Assembly: GCA_016191235.1 (NCBI GenBank)
Contig: JACPOZ010000027.1
Location: forward strand, 1 to 35,281
Reading direction: 5' to 3'
Origin: Gammaproteobacteria bacterium
GTDB taxonomy: Bacteria > Pseudomonadota > Gammaproteobacteria > Ga0077554 > Ga007554
DNA length: 35,281 nucleotides
Under the pieces are notes generated by a model. That model was not told where the DNA came from. It made no database searches and saw nothing but the letters and a program-made list of their open reading frames with translations. Below are positions 27,105 to 35,281 of the stretch, piece by piece; within the stretch, counting starts at the first letter, position 1; every line of letters begins with the position of its first letter. A program made the position numbers and the translations under genes.

Positions 27105-27678
27105 TACCTAGCCCCCAGGACGCTACCACGCGATAACTCACGCCATTGCTCCCGGAGACAGATTCCACCAGACAAAACCGCTCGACGCTCCAATCCATGG
27201 GGTCAATGGCGGCTGCGGCAGGACGGCGGCTCACCTTGCGCATGAGTGTCAAATGGGGTTGGTAGGGCCGGGTTTCGAGGGGGATGCCGCAGTTCGCCAA
27301 ACCAGCATGTAATGCAGCTACCAGCGACTGCAATGCCTCCGGGGTCCGCATCGAACCGGCCCACAGGATGCGGGGGGTGGACCAATAGCCTACCCGGTCC
27401 AGCGTCAACATAAACCGCTCACACCGGATGGCCGCCGCCACCTCTTCCGCGCATTGCCTGCGCACGCTGTTCAGGGCGCCAAGAAAGACCAGCGTGATAT
27501 GCAGGTTGTCCGCCATCACAATCCGGCCTGTTACGCGCGAACCGATATCCTCCGCAAGCCCGGCCAACCGCTGGCGCAGGGCATCGTCCGGCCATAATGC
27601 GAAAAACAGCCGCTGAGTCACGTCCTCCTTGGCCTGATCCACCGGGGTGCTCTGCATTTGTTGTTCAGCAGCCTTCAT
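27040..27678 (-). CDS. thpR: ThpR, RNA 2',3'-cyclic phosphodiesterase (2'-5' RNA ligase family)
   Basis: A 2H-phosphoesterase-family protein, which opens 2',3'-cyclic phosphates on RNA ends in vitro. Both family motifs are present, HITL and HLTL, after the N-terminal RLFFALWPDD. I list the ATG at 27678, which overlaps the pncC stop by 14 bp; ATG 27657 is an equally possible start. Relatives usually end at the equivalent of SYRVVASWGL. Here about 20 more residues follow (to GTI), encoded by one arm of a long inverted repeat. I read this tail as accidental extension by an inserted element. The gene is probably co-transcribed with pncC. Confidence 0.9.
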   Translation of the reverse strand: MKAAEQQMQSTPVDQAKEDVTQRLFFALWPDDALRQRLAGLAEDIGSRVTGRIVMADNLHITLVFLGALNSVRRQCAEEVAAAIRCERFMLTLDRVGYWSTPRILWAGSMRTPEALQSLVAALHAGLANCGIPLETRPYQPHLTLMRKVSRRPAAAAIDPMDWSVERFCLVESVSGSNGVSYRVVASWGLGSEKVGERGQFSAILRRIAGTI

Positions 27679-28159
27679 CAAGAGTCGCCAGCACGCCACG
27701 CAAGGCGGCCAACACCGCCTGTCGCCGCACTGCCTCGCGGTTGCCCAAAAAATGTTCTATGCGGCTGCGCACGGCCATATCTATCCCCGCCCACGCAAGG
27801 CACACCATTCCCACCGGCTTGTCGAGGGTGGCCCCGCCCGGCCCGGCGATACCACTGATGGCAAGACTGATCTGGGCATGGCTGTTGTTGAGCGCCCCCT
27901 GGGCCATCTCGCACACCGTCTGCTCACTGACCGCACCAAACTCAGCCAGGGTGGCGGCACGCACACCCAGCATCTCCTGTTTGGCGATATTGGTGTAGGT
28001 GACAAAACCGCGCTCAAACCACCGCGAGCTGCCCGCCACCGCCGTCACAGCCTGAGCCACCCAGCCACCCGTACAGGACTCGGCAGTGACGAGCATGAAA
28101 CCGTGGCGCCGCAAGGCATCGCCAACCTGCGCGGACAATGTGTCAAGTTCTTCATCCAT
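27665..28159 (-). CDS. pncC: PncC, nicotinamide-nucleotide amidase (CinA C-terminal family)
   Basis: The enzyme deamidates NMN to nicotinate mononucleotide in the pyridine-nucleotide salvage cycle. The 164-residue length equals stand-alone PncC, without the N-terminal CinA MoCF domain. Conserved blocks are TAESCTGGWVAQ, GSSRWFERGFVTYTN, GAVSEQTVCEMAQGAL and AISGIAGPGG...KPVGMV. In many gammaproteobacteria it lies directly before recA. Here about 7.7 kb separate the two, and it pairs with thpR. Confidence 0.95.
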   Translation of the reverse strand: MDEELDTLSAQVGDALRRHGFMLVTAESCTGGWVAQAVTAVAGSSRWFERGFVTYTNIAKQEMLGVRAATLAEFGAVSEQTVCEMAQGALNNSHAQISLAISGIAGPGGATLDKPVGMVCLAWAGIDMAVRSRIEHFLGNREAVRRQAVLAALRGVLATLDEGC

Positions 28160-28221
28160 ATCTAAATTCTAGCAATCACCCCGATTAAATACCACGCAAC
28201 ACTGCCCAAAACCGGTCATTT

Positions 28222-28249
28222 TTGATAACATGACGTGTTTGACTATAAA
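28222..28249 (+). promoter_or_regulatory. Predicted sigma70 promoter of psd
   Basis: TTGATA (28222-28227) and TATAAA (28244-28249) with a 16-base spacer, each 5 of 6 to consensus. It lies in the gap divergent from pncC. Because an ATG at 28230 falls inside this promoter, it supports the later psd start at 28269. Confidence 0.6.
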
Positions 28250-28268
28250 ACAGGGACTCATTTTCCGC

Positions 28269-29171
28269 ATGGCCGATTCGCCGATCACGTCCTCTTCGCT
28301 CCCTGACCACCTGAAAACCCTGCTCACCCAGTACCCGCTGCCGCACCATTGGCTCACGCAACTCATGTATATCCTGACGCGCGCGCGCTGGCCAGCCTGG
28401 AAGAAATGGCAAATCCGGTGGTTTATCAAGCGTTACCAGGTGGACATGGGCATCGCTCTTGAGTCCGACCCGCTTGCCTACCCAGACTTCAACACGTTCT
28501 TCACTCGCGCCCTGAAGCCTGGAGCACGCCCAATAGTACACGGCCCAGGCGAAATCGCCTGCCCGGTCGATGGTGCGGTGAGCCAGGCCGGCGATATTGT
28601 GGATGGGCGGATCTTCCAGGCCAAAGGACACGATTACAGCCTGGAGACCCTGCTGGGTGGTTCCCCGGAGCGGGCAGCCCTGTTCGCCGGCGGGCGCTAT
28701 GCCACAATTTATCTCTCCCCCAAGGACTACCACCGCATCCACATGCCGCTGACGGGGCGCTTGCAAGAAATGGCATATATCCCCGGCCGCCTGTTCAGCG
28801 TCAACCCACGCACCACGCGCTATGTACCCGGCCTGTTCGCCCGCAATGAACGGCTGGTCACGATCTTTGACACCCCTGCCGGGCCGATGGCGCTGATCCT
28901 GGTCGGCGCGCTGTTCGTCGCGGGCATCGAGACCGTCTGGGCGGGGCTGATCAATCCCCACCCCAGCACTACTCCGCAGACCTGGAATTACCGGGACTCC
29001 CCCATCACGCTGGAGCACGGCGCGGAGATGGGGCGCTTCAATATGGGCTCGACGGTGATCGTGCTGTTCGGCGCGGATTGCGTCGATCTCGCCTCGACCC
29101 TCCAGCCGGATGCCCCGGTCAACATGGGGCAGTTGATGGGAACGTTTGACCCGGCGGCAGGCCGTTTTTAG
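28269..29171 (+). CDS. psd: Phosphatidylserine decarboxylase proenzyme
   Basis: The enzyme makes phosphatidylethanolamine from phosphatidylserine at the inner membrane. It self-cleaves at a GST motif, turning the Ser into a pyruvoyl group. From the ATG at 28269 the product has 300 residues. D101 in CPVDGAVSQ and H155/H158 in DYHRIHMP are the conserved processing and catalytic residues. The cleavage motif is MGSTVIVLF with Ser261. An earlier ATG at 28230 lies within the predicted promoter and was not chosen; AGGGA lies about 12 bases before 28269. It stands alone on the plus strand, convergent with yhdP. Confidence 0.95.
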   Translation: MADSPITSSSLPDHLKTLLTQYPLPHHWLTQLMYILTRARWPAWKKWQIRWFIKRYQVDMGIALESDPLAYPDFNTFFTRALKPGARPIVHGPGEIACPVDGAVSQAGDIVDGRIFQAKGHDYSLETLLGGSPERAALFAGGRYATIYLSPKDYHRIHMPLTGRLQEMAYIPGRLFSVNPRTTRYVPGLFARNERLVTIFDTPAGPMALILVGALFVAGIETVWAGLINPHPSTTPQTWNYRDSPITLEHGAEMGRFNMGSTVIVLFGADCVDLASTLQPDAPVNMGQLMGTFDPAAGRF

Positions 29172-29187
29172 GTTCAACCCATCCTGT

Positions 29188-29204
29188 CGTGCGCACAGCG
29201 CACG
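29188..29204. terminator. Hairpin between convergent psd and yhdP
   Basis: CGTGCGC and GCGCACG form a 7-bp perfect stem with loop ACA, 16 bp after the psd stop. It is REP-like in form and could serve as a bidirectional terminator. No T-run on the plus side. Confidence 0.5.
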
Positions 29205-29225
29205 CTACGTTTGCTGCCGGATTGC

Positions 29226-32200
29226 TTATTTCCCCGGCGTCGTGTTCGTCTTTTTTTCGCCGACTGGCACATCAATGACAGGATTGTCCCACGAGCCTTT
29301 CACTGTGTACTGGTAGCGGGTAAGGCGGTCAAGGCCGGGCTGTAAGAGTTTCTGAAACAACAACACCGCCGCGCCCAAGGGCAGCCCGCCCGCCAGGGCG
29401 CCCGCCAGGGGAAGCGTGGTGGATGAGCGTGGTGTGACGGTGACGCGCTGGTCGTAATCCTTGGTGGCCAGGCCCACCCGGCCTTGAATCACAACCTTGG
29501 CTACGGGACCGTCCATGGCAAGATTGTCGGTATAGGCATTGCCATCCTTGATCGAAAATTCCCCTTCGATGCGGTCGAACGTGAAGCCTTTGGAGAGCAA
29601 GTCATTGAAGTTTAGCGTGCCCAGCAGGCCGAACACCCTCCCCGCGCCGGGTTCGATACCCAGTACCCGTCCTTTCTTGAAATTCAAGCGCAGGCTGCCA
29701 TTGAGCCGCTCGTATGCAAACGTGCTGGGCGCGCCATTCCAACGCGCTACGATATCGCTGCGGCCTTTGCCGTTTTCGATAGCACCCACATTGCCAAACA
29801 GGGCGAACGCTTTTTGAAGGTTGTCACTCTCCATGGTGATAGTGAAAGACGATACCTGCCGCCCCTTGTCGACTGCCCAATCCCCCGACGAGGTAAAACG
29901 CAAGGTGTCGGATGTCATAGACAAGTTGTCCAGATGCAAGCCAGCGGGGCGCTGGGATGTCGCGGCGGTGAGGGCGCCAAAATCGTTTCCGGCGTAAGAA
30001 AAATGTTTGACTTGCAGGCGCAACGGCGGGATCTGACGCGGATCAGTCTCGATTTCGCCCGCGCCTTTTACTTCCGGCATTTTTTCCAGGACAAGGCGCT
30101 CCAAGTCGACTACTACGGGAGAGGACGGCGCATAAGGAAGCTGCACGCTACCCGCCAGCCTGGCGCTATCAACATTGGCGACCCAGGCCTGTGGCGTATT
30201 TTCAGCACGCAGATCGACGCTATTGAAGCGCTGACCAAAAATTTCCAGTTCGCCGGCATGCAGATCGACACTGCTTATATCGTGAGTTGACGCCGGTGTG
30301 GCGCTGTCTTTGCCCAGCTTCAGGAAGGACAGCCATTCTGTCGCGGAGATGCGCGGCGTCTCCCCTGCGATGCGCAAACCTTTCCGCTCGGGCAGCACCG
30401 CCGCGCCACCGCCCAAACGCAGCTCGCCACGCTCCAGGTCATTATTGGCGGCAAGCGTTAAAATGCTCCTCAGGCTGTCACCATAGCGCACAGTAAACGG
30501 GGTGCCCTGTGTCCGGGGGAAGGCGGTTTCAACCACCAGCGCGCGCCGCTGTGCCGCGGCTTTGTCGAGCGGATCCGGGAGTGTTACCGCCATGCCTTTC
30601 AGGTCAGACTCAACGCGCAACTCCGCGCTCGTTGTTTTGTCACGCCCCTCACGAATACGCAACGTGGCTAGCCAATCCGCGCTGCCTTCGAGGCGTTTCA
30701 AAAGCGGGGATTTAAATTGCCGCATAAGATCATTAGCCGTAGCCTTGCCGCGCGCGTCAAAACGGAGCACTCCCTCCTGAGGCGTAGATGGCGTATCGAC
30801 GTCGATGACGGCCTCCTGCCCCAGCAACTGGGCATGGACGCCGCGCGCCGTCAGGCCGGACTCGGTAAAGCCCAGCACGCCGTTCACGTGCGCCAGTTCA
30901 AGATCGCCGTCGGCGAAAATCAGCGTGCTATTATCAAAGCTCACTGCACCCCTGATTTGGTTTGAGTGCTGCGATGACAGCGGTATGAGCACATCAAGAT
31001 CGAGCGTGCTGTGCCCACTAGCGCGGGCTTTGTCGAGATATTTGCCAAGGGTTTCATGGAGCGGGCTTTCCCTGACAAAGCGTAGCGCATCACCCGTTGG
31101 CCCCTGCGCCTTGCCGTGAATGGTAAGAATGGCCGGCGTTGCTCCCATATCACTAATTGCGACGTGTGTTTGATTGATCGCGGAATCGAAAGCCTTGCCG
31201 CCAGTGGCGTTGAGCTCCATGCTGTGGCCACTGAAAACAACCTCGGTTTCTATCTCTTCCAGACGCGGCCAGCCGGGGGCATAATCAAGAATGCCGTCGA
31301 TGACATAAAAGCGCACCTCAAAGCGGCCCGTGCCGTGAGTGTAAGGAAAGTCACTGACACGGCCATGCAGCACCATCGCCCCCGACGTTACTCGCCCACT
31401 GACAATGGATCTATCCAGCCACTGCACGACACCAGCCGGCATGATCTCGACCGGCAGATAACGCGAGGTGTGTCCCACATTGCCGTTTTCAAAATTGGCC
31501 ACAAGATCAAGAAAGGGTGACGCGCCATTATCCGGCATATCCACCACGCCACTAACACGCCCGCTCAAGTCCGCGTTGCGCAATGCCAGGTCGCTTGCCT
31601 GAATGCGCCATACACCGTTCTGGTGGCGCCAGGCCACATGGCCTGTCGGGCTGTCGGCAGACAAGGGGCCACGAAACAACGTGCCGAAATCAACGAGGGT
31701 AGGTGCGGGCTTCAAACCAGCTTTTGTGCCTGCCAATGCAATCATGCCGGATTGATCATCCATGCGCAGCACGCCGCTCAAGCCAGCGCCGGCAACGGCG
31801 GGGATATTTTTCCAGCGCTGCATGACGAGATTTTGAAACTGGGCGTGGGCGGCATAGGCGTGTTCCACTCCCTCGCCAGACCGGAAACGGATATAGGCAT
31901 CGCGCAGATCGGCACCGGGTTGTAATGCCGCCAGGGCAGCGCGGCTGGACGTATCGAGCTTATTGCTTAACGCCAGCAGCGCTGCGGCATCTTGCAACCG
32001 CAACCGGCCAATGCCCGCTTCCAGCACGGACGCCTGCCCATCGCGCGTCATGGTGGCCTTAAATGAAGTGGCGGGCAACATGGCGCTGTTTTTGTGCGCA
32101 AGCACAAAGCGATCCACATCAAGTTTCCAGCCCTGGCGTATCTGGCGCTGCCAGGCAAAGCGCCCGGAGAGTGCGGAGATATCGACAGGTGTCAGGGTGG

Positions 32201-33107
32201 CATCGCCCTCCGATCCCTGAGCCGCCATCAAACGTACATCACGGATGCCCGCCTCGCCCGTCAGCCGTTGCAGGCGGGCATGTTGCCATTCGGCCCACAA
32301 TTTGACATCGGCAATACCCTTGCCGGCGGTGAGGCCCATTGCTCCGCGTCCATCAAGCCACTGCCCCAGGTTCACGCCTGCGCCATCCACGTACCCCCTG
32401 CCTGACCAGGCATTCGCCTGAAACACGTTGCCCGTCAGATCAAGCGCAAAAGTAATCTTGTTGCCAAGACCGACCGGCAGGATAACAGCGCCTGACAATT
32501 GATGCCGTTGCCCCTCATTACGCAGATCCAGGTTAACGTTGGTGAAATGCCGCTCACGGCCAGTGTTCATATCGCGCCAATACACCTGGCTGTTTTTGAC
32601 AATCAGGTAGGACTGGCTCAGCAACCATTGCTGCAACATCTCCTGAAGATGAGGATCCGGCGGCATGTCTTCCAGGCCAGCGATAGTAAAACTACCGTCC
32701 AAATGCCGCAGCACGGAGAGATTGGCACCCACCACCGTCAGATCACTGGGTTCGGGTCTGGCGTGCCATATTGACGCGGGCAGATCAATGGAAAGGTGCG
32801 CCTCTTTGAAGCACATCACAGAACGCACACCCTGCTTTTCCAGCAGACAGATATCGTCCAGCGCAAGACGAGGACTCAGTCCGCGCCATTGCACATGAAT
32901 CGCGCCCACGGAAACCGGCAACCCAGCATATTCAGACACCCAGCGCTGGATATCCTCGCGGTATTGCCCCGCCTCCGGCAACCACAGGCGCACCAAGGTA
33001 AATACCACTGCCAGCAACACCACCACGGCGGCAAACAGCGACCACACCAGCGACCGGCAATAACGGACTATACTTCGACGCGGCTTCACAGCAAACTTTG
33101 ACGGCAA
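29226..33107 (-). CDS. yhdP: YhdP family AsmA-like lipid-transport protein
   Basis: YhdP-type proteins span the envelope and, with TamB and YdbH, are implicated in phospholipid transport to the outer membrane. The 1293-residue chain has one N-terminal membrane helix (about 18-42, RSLVWSLFAAVVVLLAVVFTL). A long beta-rich AsmA/DUF3971-like groove follows, and the C-terminal AsmA2-like region contains GRVGLATKDYDQRVTVTP and TLPLAGALAGGLPLGAAVLLFQKL. The first possible start after an in-frame stop is TTG at 33107; GTG at 33089 is an alternative, and neither has a good ribosome site. Coupling to rng, whose stop is 28 bp upstream, is possible. The rng-yhdP order matches E. coli. Confidence 0.93.
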   Translation of the reverse strand: MPSKFAVKPRRSIVRYCRSLVWSLFAAVVVLLAVVFTLVRLWLPEAGQYREDIQRWVSEYAGLPVSVGAIHVQWRGLSPRLALDDICLLEKQGVRSVMCFKEAHLSIDLPASIWHARPEPSDLTVVGANLSVLRHLDGSFTIAGLEDMPPDPHLQEMLQQWLLSQSYLIVKNSQVYWRDMNTGRERHFTNVNLDLRNEGQRHQLSGAVILPVGLGNKITFALDLTGNVFQANAWSGRGYVDGAGVNLGQWLDGRGAMGLTAGKGIADVKLWAEWQHARLQRLTGEAGIRDVRLMAAQGSEGDATLTPVDISALSGRFAWQRQIRQGWKLDVDRFVLAHKNSAMLPATSFKATMTRDGQASVLEAGIGRLRLQDAAALLALSNKLDTSSRAALAALQPGADLRDAYIRFRSGEGVEHAYAAHAQFQNLVMQRWKNIPAVAGAGLSGVLRMDDQSGMIALAGTKAGLKPAPTLVDFGTLFRGPLSADSPTGHVAWRHQNGVWRIQASDLALRNADLSGRVSGVVDMPDNGASPFLDLVANFENGNVGHTSRYLPVEIMPAGVVQWLDRSIVSGRVTSGAMVLHGRVSDFPYTHGTGRFEVRFYVIDGILDYAPGWPRLEEIETEVVFSGHSMELNATGGKAFDSAINQTHVAISDMGATPAILTIHGKAQGPTGDALRFVRESPLHETLGKYLDKARASGHSTLDLDVLIPLSSQHSNQIRGAVSFDNSTLIFADGDLELAHVNGVLGFTESGLTARGVHAQLLGQEAVIDVDTPSTPQEGVLRFDARGKATANDLMRQFKSPLLKRLEGSADWLATLRIREGRDKTTSAELRVESDLKGMAVTLPDPLDKAAAQRRALVVETAFPRTQGTPFTVRYGDSLRSILTLAANNDLERGELRLGGGAAVLPERKGLRIAGETPRISATEWLSFLKLGKDSATPASTHDISSVDLHAGELEIFGQRFNSVDLRAENTPQAWVANVDSARLAGSVQLPYAPSSPVVVDLERLVLEKMPEVKGAGEIETDPRQIPPLRLQVKHFSYAGNDFGALTAATSQRPAGLHLDNLSMTSDTLRFTSSGDWAVDKGRQVSSFTITMESDNLQKAFALFGNVGAIENGKGRSDIVARWNGAPSTFAYERLNGSLRLNFKKGRVLGIEPGAGRVFGLLGTLNFNDLLSKGFTFDRIEGEFSIKDGNAYTDNLAMDGPVAKVVIQGRVGLATKDYDQRVTVTPRSSTTLPLAGALAGGLPLGAAVLLFQKLLQPGLDRLTRYQYTVKGSWDNPVIDVPVGEKKTNTTPGK

Positions 33108-33135
33108 ACGTTAGGGTGCAGGAAGAAATGCGGTA

Positions 33136-34608
33136 TCACATGGGTACAACATCAAACTGCTCTTGGGCATAAAGTGATTCCACCTGGAACTTTATCGGCT
33201 TGCCGATGAATGCCTCCAGCTCGGCAACAGTGGCCGACTCCTCCTCCAGCAGCATATCCACCACGACCTGCGGCGCAAGTACCAAGAGCTGTTTTGCATC
33301 GAACTGGCGCACAGCACGCAGGATTTCGCGAAAAATTTCATAACATACGGTTTCGGGCGTCTTCAGTATTCCTCGTCCGCTACAGGTAGCGCATGGCGCG
33401 CACATCACATGCGCCAGGCTCTCGCGAGTGCGTTTGCGCGTCATTTCAACCAGCCCCAACGCCGAAACACCGCTGATGTAGCACTTGGCATGATCGCGCT
33501 CCAGGCTTTTCTCCAGGGCACGCAACACCTGACGCTTGTGATCCTCTTCGGTCATATCGATAAAATCGATGATGATAATGCCGCCCAGATTGCGCAAACG
33601 CAGTTGGCGCGCGATCGACTGCGCCGCCTCAAGATTGGTCTTGAAGATGGTCTCTTCCAGATTGCGGTGCCCGACGAACGAGCCGGTGTTCACGTCAATG
33701 GTGGTCATTGCCTCGGTCTGATCAATGACCAGATAGCCGCCGGACTTGAGTTGAACCTTGGATTCCAGCGCCTTCTGGATTTCATCCTCCACGGAATACA
33801 GATCAAAGATCGGGCGCTCGCCGGGGTAGTATTCTATGCGTGGCACAAGGTCAGGAATAAAATTTTCGGCGAACTCGACCGCACGGCGATGGGTTTCGCG
33901 TGAATCAATGCGCACCTTCTCCACTGTACTGGCGACCAGATCACGCAGAATACGCAAACCCAGCGGCAGGTCTTCATGCACTACCGCACCCGCAGGCAGT
34001 GATGGGATACGCTCACGGATCGACTCCCACAAACGGCACAGAAATTCCATGTCCGCGCGCAAGGCCTCCTCCGTTGCTCCTTCCGCCGCGGTACGTACGA
34101 TAAAGCCCTCATCCATACCAGACAAAAAAGACGCCGCAATCTCCTTGAGACGCAGCCGTTCCTGTTCATTCTCGATGCGCTGCGATACCCCGACGGTACG
34201 GATCCCCGGCATCAACACCAGATAGCGCGATGGGATGGAGATATGCGTAGTCAGGCGCGCCCCTTTGCTGCCTAATGGGTCTTTCACCACCTGCACCAGC
34301 ACCTCCTGCCCCTCCTTCAGCAAATCGGTGATCGCCTCCGTTTTTTTGCTCTCGGCAGGCTTTTCCTCGCCGGGCATAGGCGATGCCGATATATCCGATG
34401 CATGCAGAAACGCAGCCCGCTCCAGTCCAACCTCGACAAAAGCCGCCTGCATCCCCGGCAAGACCCGGCTGACCCGGCCCTTGTAAATATTGCCCACTAG
34501 GCCGCGGCGCCCGGTGCGCTCGATACACACCTCCTGCAATACGCCGTTTTCGACAGTCGCCACACGCGTTTCCCGCGGCGTGATATTGATCAGTATTTCC
34601 TCACTCAC
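33136..34608 (-). CDS. rng: Ribonuclease G
   Basis: RNase G is an endoribonuclease of the RNase E/G family that matures the 5' end of 16S rRNA and turns over some mRNAs. I chose GTG at 34608 (SEEILINITPRETRVA), with AGGA 7 bases upstream; the TTG at 34623 lacks a site. The 490 residues include the S1 region (GNIYKGRVSRVLPGMQAAFVEVG), the DNase I-like catalytic part with IDQTEAMTTIDVNTG and IIIDFIDM, and the Zn-link CxxCxxC in CAPCATCSGRG. The end, YAQEQFDVVPM, is typical. No RNase E-like C-terminal scaffold is present. It lies between maf and yhdP. Confidence 0.97.
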   Translation of the reverse strand: MSEEILINITPRETRVATVENGVLQEVCIERTGRRGLVGNIYKGRVSRVLPGMQAAFVEVGLERAAFLHASDISASPMPGEEKPAESKKTEAITDLLKEGQEVLVQVVKDPLGSKGARLTTHISIPSRYLVLMPGIRTVGVSQRIENEQERLRLKEIAASFLSGMDEGFIVRTAAEGATEEALRADMEFLCRLWESIRERIPSLPAGAVVHEDLPLGLRILRDLVASTVEKVRIDSRETHRRAVEFAENFIPDLVPRIEYYPGERPIFDLYSVEDEIQKALESKVQLKSGGYLVIDQTEAMTTIDVNTGSFVGHRNLEETIFKTNLEAAQSIARQLRLRNLGGIIIIDFIDMTEEDHKRQVLRALEKSLERDHAKCYISGVSALGLVEMTRKRTRESLAHVMCAPCATCSGRGILKTPETVCYEIFREILRAVRQFDAKQLLVLAPQVVVDMLLEEESATVAELEAFIGKPIKFQVESLYAQEQFDVVPM

Positions 34609-34615
34609 GCATTTA

Positions 34616-34619
34616 TCCT
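34616..34619 (-). promoter_or_regulatory. Ribosome binding site that fixes the GTG start of rng
   Basis: Minus-strand AGGA, then a 7-base spacer, then GTG at 34608. Confidence 0.6.
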
Positions 34620-34684
34620 GCAAAGAATTTTATAGTTACGAGGCCGCAGAGAATTCGCGCCTACGCGGCAAAAAACAGATCCCG

Positions 34685-34963
34685 TCAACCGCCAAAAACA
34701 TCGACCCCAAATTCGCCCAATAACTCGGCAGTCTCATACAGCGGCAGCCCCATCACTCCAGAAAAACTTCCTTCCAGGCGCGAGATAAAAACCGCCGCGC
34801 GTCCCTGGATGGCATAGCCTCCCGCCTTATCAAGCGGCTCGCCGCTCTCCCAATAGGCTTCACACTCTGCCGCCGTGATGGCGCGGAAGGTTACCGTGCT
34901 GACGCTTAGGCGCGCCGCCTCGCGCTCATCATCCACCAGCGCCACACGATAGTGCCGCCGTGC
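34685..34963 (-). pseudogene. maf: 5'-truncated maf (nucleotide pyrophosphatase family)
   Basis: Maf proteins are nucleoside triphosphate pyrophosphatases that remove non-canonical or excess nucleotides. Only the C-terminal part is present: [31 protein letters not shown] and [18 protein letters not shown]. The N-terminal half, with the ASxSPRRxELL substrate loop and the first catalytic acidic residues, is missing. Family similarity stops at about 34963. The open frame continues to 35089 through palindromic DNA with no family likeness, and ATG codons there (for example 34984) may allow a chimeric product. The position upstream of rng is the usual one, so this is a broken orthologue, probably inactive. 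Confidence 0.8.
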
Positions 34964-34973
34964 TCGGTATACA

Positions 34974-34997
34974 TTTTGGGACATCCCTGTCCCAAAA
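34974..34997. repeat. Palindrome 1 of the maf breakpoint cluster
   Basis: TTTTGGGACA (34974-34983) and TGTCCCAAAA (34988-34997) form a perfect 10-bp stem with loop TCCC. It starts about 10 bp beyond the last maf-like codon. Confidence 0.8.
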
Positions 34998-35050
34998 CGC
35001 CTGCGCTCGGCGGCAACCATGCCTGCGGCGGCCCGGACCGTCCTGCGTCC

Positions 35051-35083
35051 GCTGTGGTGCGCTACTACGCAGCGCACCACAGC
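35051..35083. repeat. Palindrome 2 of the maf breakpoint cluster
   Basis: GCTGTGGTGCGCT (35051-35063) and AGCGCACCACAGC (35071-35083) form a perfect 13-bp stem with a 7-base loop. Confidence 0.8.
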
Positions 35084-35119
35084 TACCACAATGACTCTAC
35101 GCCTGTCGTTGGCCTCCCA

Positions 35120-35159
35120 TTTTGTCTACGCCTGCGCTACCGCGCAGACTCCGACAAAA
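35120..35159. repeat. Palindrome 3 of the maf breakpoint cluster
   Basis: TTTTGTC...CTGCGC (35120-35137) pairs with GCGCAG...GACAAAA (35142-35159), with an internal 5-base mismatch and a 4-base loop. TCTACGCCTG occurs here and again about 30 bp upstream. Confidence 0.7.
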
Positions 35160-35190
35160 CAGGACGCCCTAGGCTATCCCTATCTCTTAA

Positions 35191-35281
35191 TCACAATTCA
35201 GCCAGCGCAAGTTGGAGTTGGTAGCCCTTGACGCGCTCTTGCAAACGAAACCAACCGTGCCAAATGGTGTCCCAGCCTGGG
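35191..35281 (-). CDS. C-terminal end of an unrecognised protein, cut by the window edge
   Basis: The minus-strand frame entering at 35281 runs 29 codons to a TGA at 35191-35193 and reads WDTIWHGWFRLQERVKGYQL then QLALAEL. It is open, free of stops, and rich in aromatic and charged residues in an amphipathic pattern, so it may be the tail of a real gene. In E. coli the gene before maf is mreD; this sequence does not resemble the MreD C-terminus. I cannot assign a family from so short a piece. Confidence 0.35.
   Translation of the reverse strand, partial: PGWDTIWHGWFRLQERVKGYQLQLALAEL

Noticed and set aside
28185-29177. Minus-strand open frame of 330 codons opposite psd.
   Set aside because: Shadow of psd; it has no recognisable domain and would run through the psd promoter.
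1-35281. CRISPR array or toxin-antitoxin pair.
   Set aside because: No regularly spaced direct repeats were seen, and no small paired genes with toxin or antitoxin features were recognised.

Overview
The window reads as chromosomal DNA of a free-living gammaproteobacterium with fairly high G+C. Evidence is the gene order recA-recX-alaS-lysC-csrA (the alaS-lysC-csrA order is as in Pseudomonas), the run maf-rng-yhdP, a pncC gene of the kind that usually sits beside recA, and protein sequences close to gammaproteobacterial families. I cannot fix a genus. No CRISPR array, rRNA, tRNA, prophage or intact insertion sequence is visible; mobile DNA is limited to a transposase relic, short palindromes and MITE-like elements.

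Layout. (1) 1-353: the C-terminal relic of a REP-associated (RAYT) transposase, followed by a REP-like palindrome. (2) 351-12336, minus strand: a complete seven-gene Pel exopolysaccharide operon, pelA-B-C-D-E-F-G, tightly packed with short overlaps. It includes the c-di-GMP receptor PelD with its RxxDQ motif intact. (3) 12337-12776: the pelA/yicC intergenic region, carrying a MITE-like element with perfect 19-bp ends beside a remnant of a related element. (4) 12777-20008: yicC on plus, then on minus the housekeeping block recA-recX-alaS-(MITE)-lysC-csrA.

(5) 20285-25336, plus strand: a signalling cassette. It encodes a hybrid sensor kinase (GAF-GAF-PAS-FixL-type heme PAS-HisKA-HATPase), a single-domain response regulator, an Hpt-REC-REC-GGEEF diguanylate cyclase, and a small secreted Sel1-repeat protein. 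(6) 25375-28159, minus: a DegP/DegQ-type periplasmic protease, thpR and pncC. (7) 28222-29171, plus: psd with a readable sigma70 promoter. (8) 29226-34963, minus: yhdP, rng and a 5'-truncated maf. The maf break abuts a cluster of three long palindromes. The window ends inside an unrecognised gene on the minus strand.

How it may work together (inference). The kinase has the heme-ligand His and distal Arg of FixL at the same spacing, so the cassette could read oxygen or another gas and set c-di-GMP through the GGEEF protein. PelD, about 15 kb away, would be a natural effector, driving Pel polymerisation and export through PelF/PelE/PelG and PelB/PelC/PelA. CsrA, a post-transcriptional regulator often tied to biofilm genes, lies between them. 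This link is a hypothesis. The signalling cassette plus the protease and thpR lie between recA and pncC, genes that are adjacent in many relatives.
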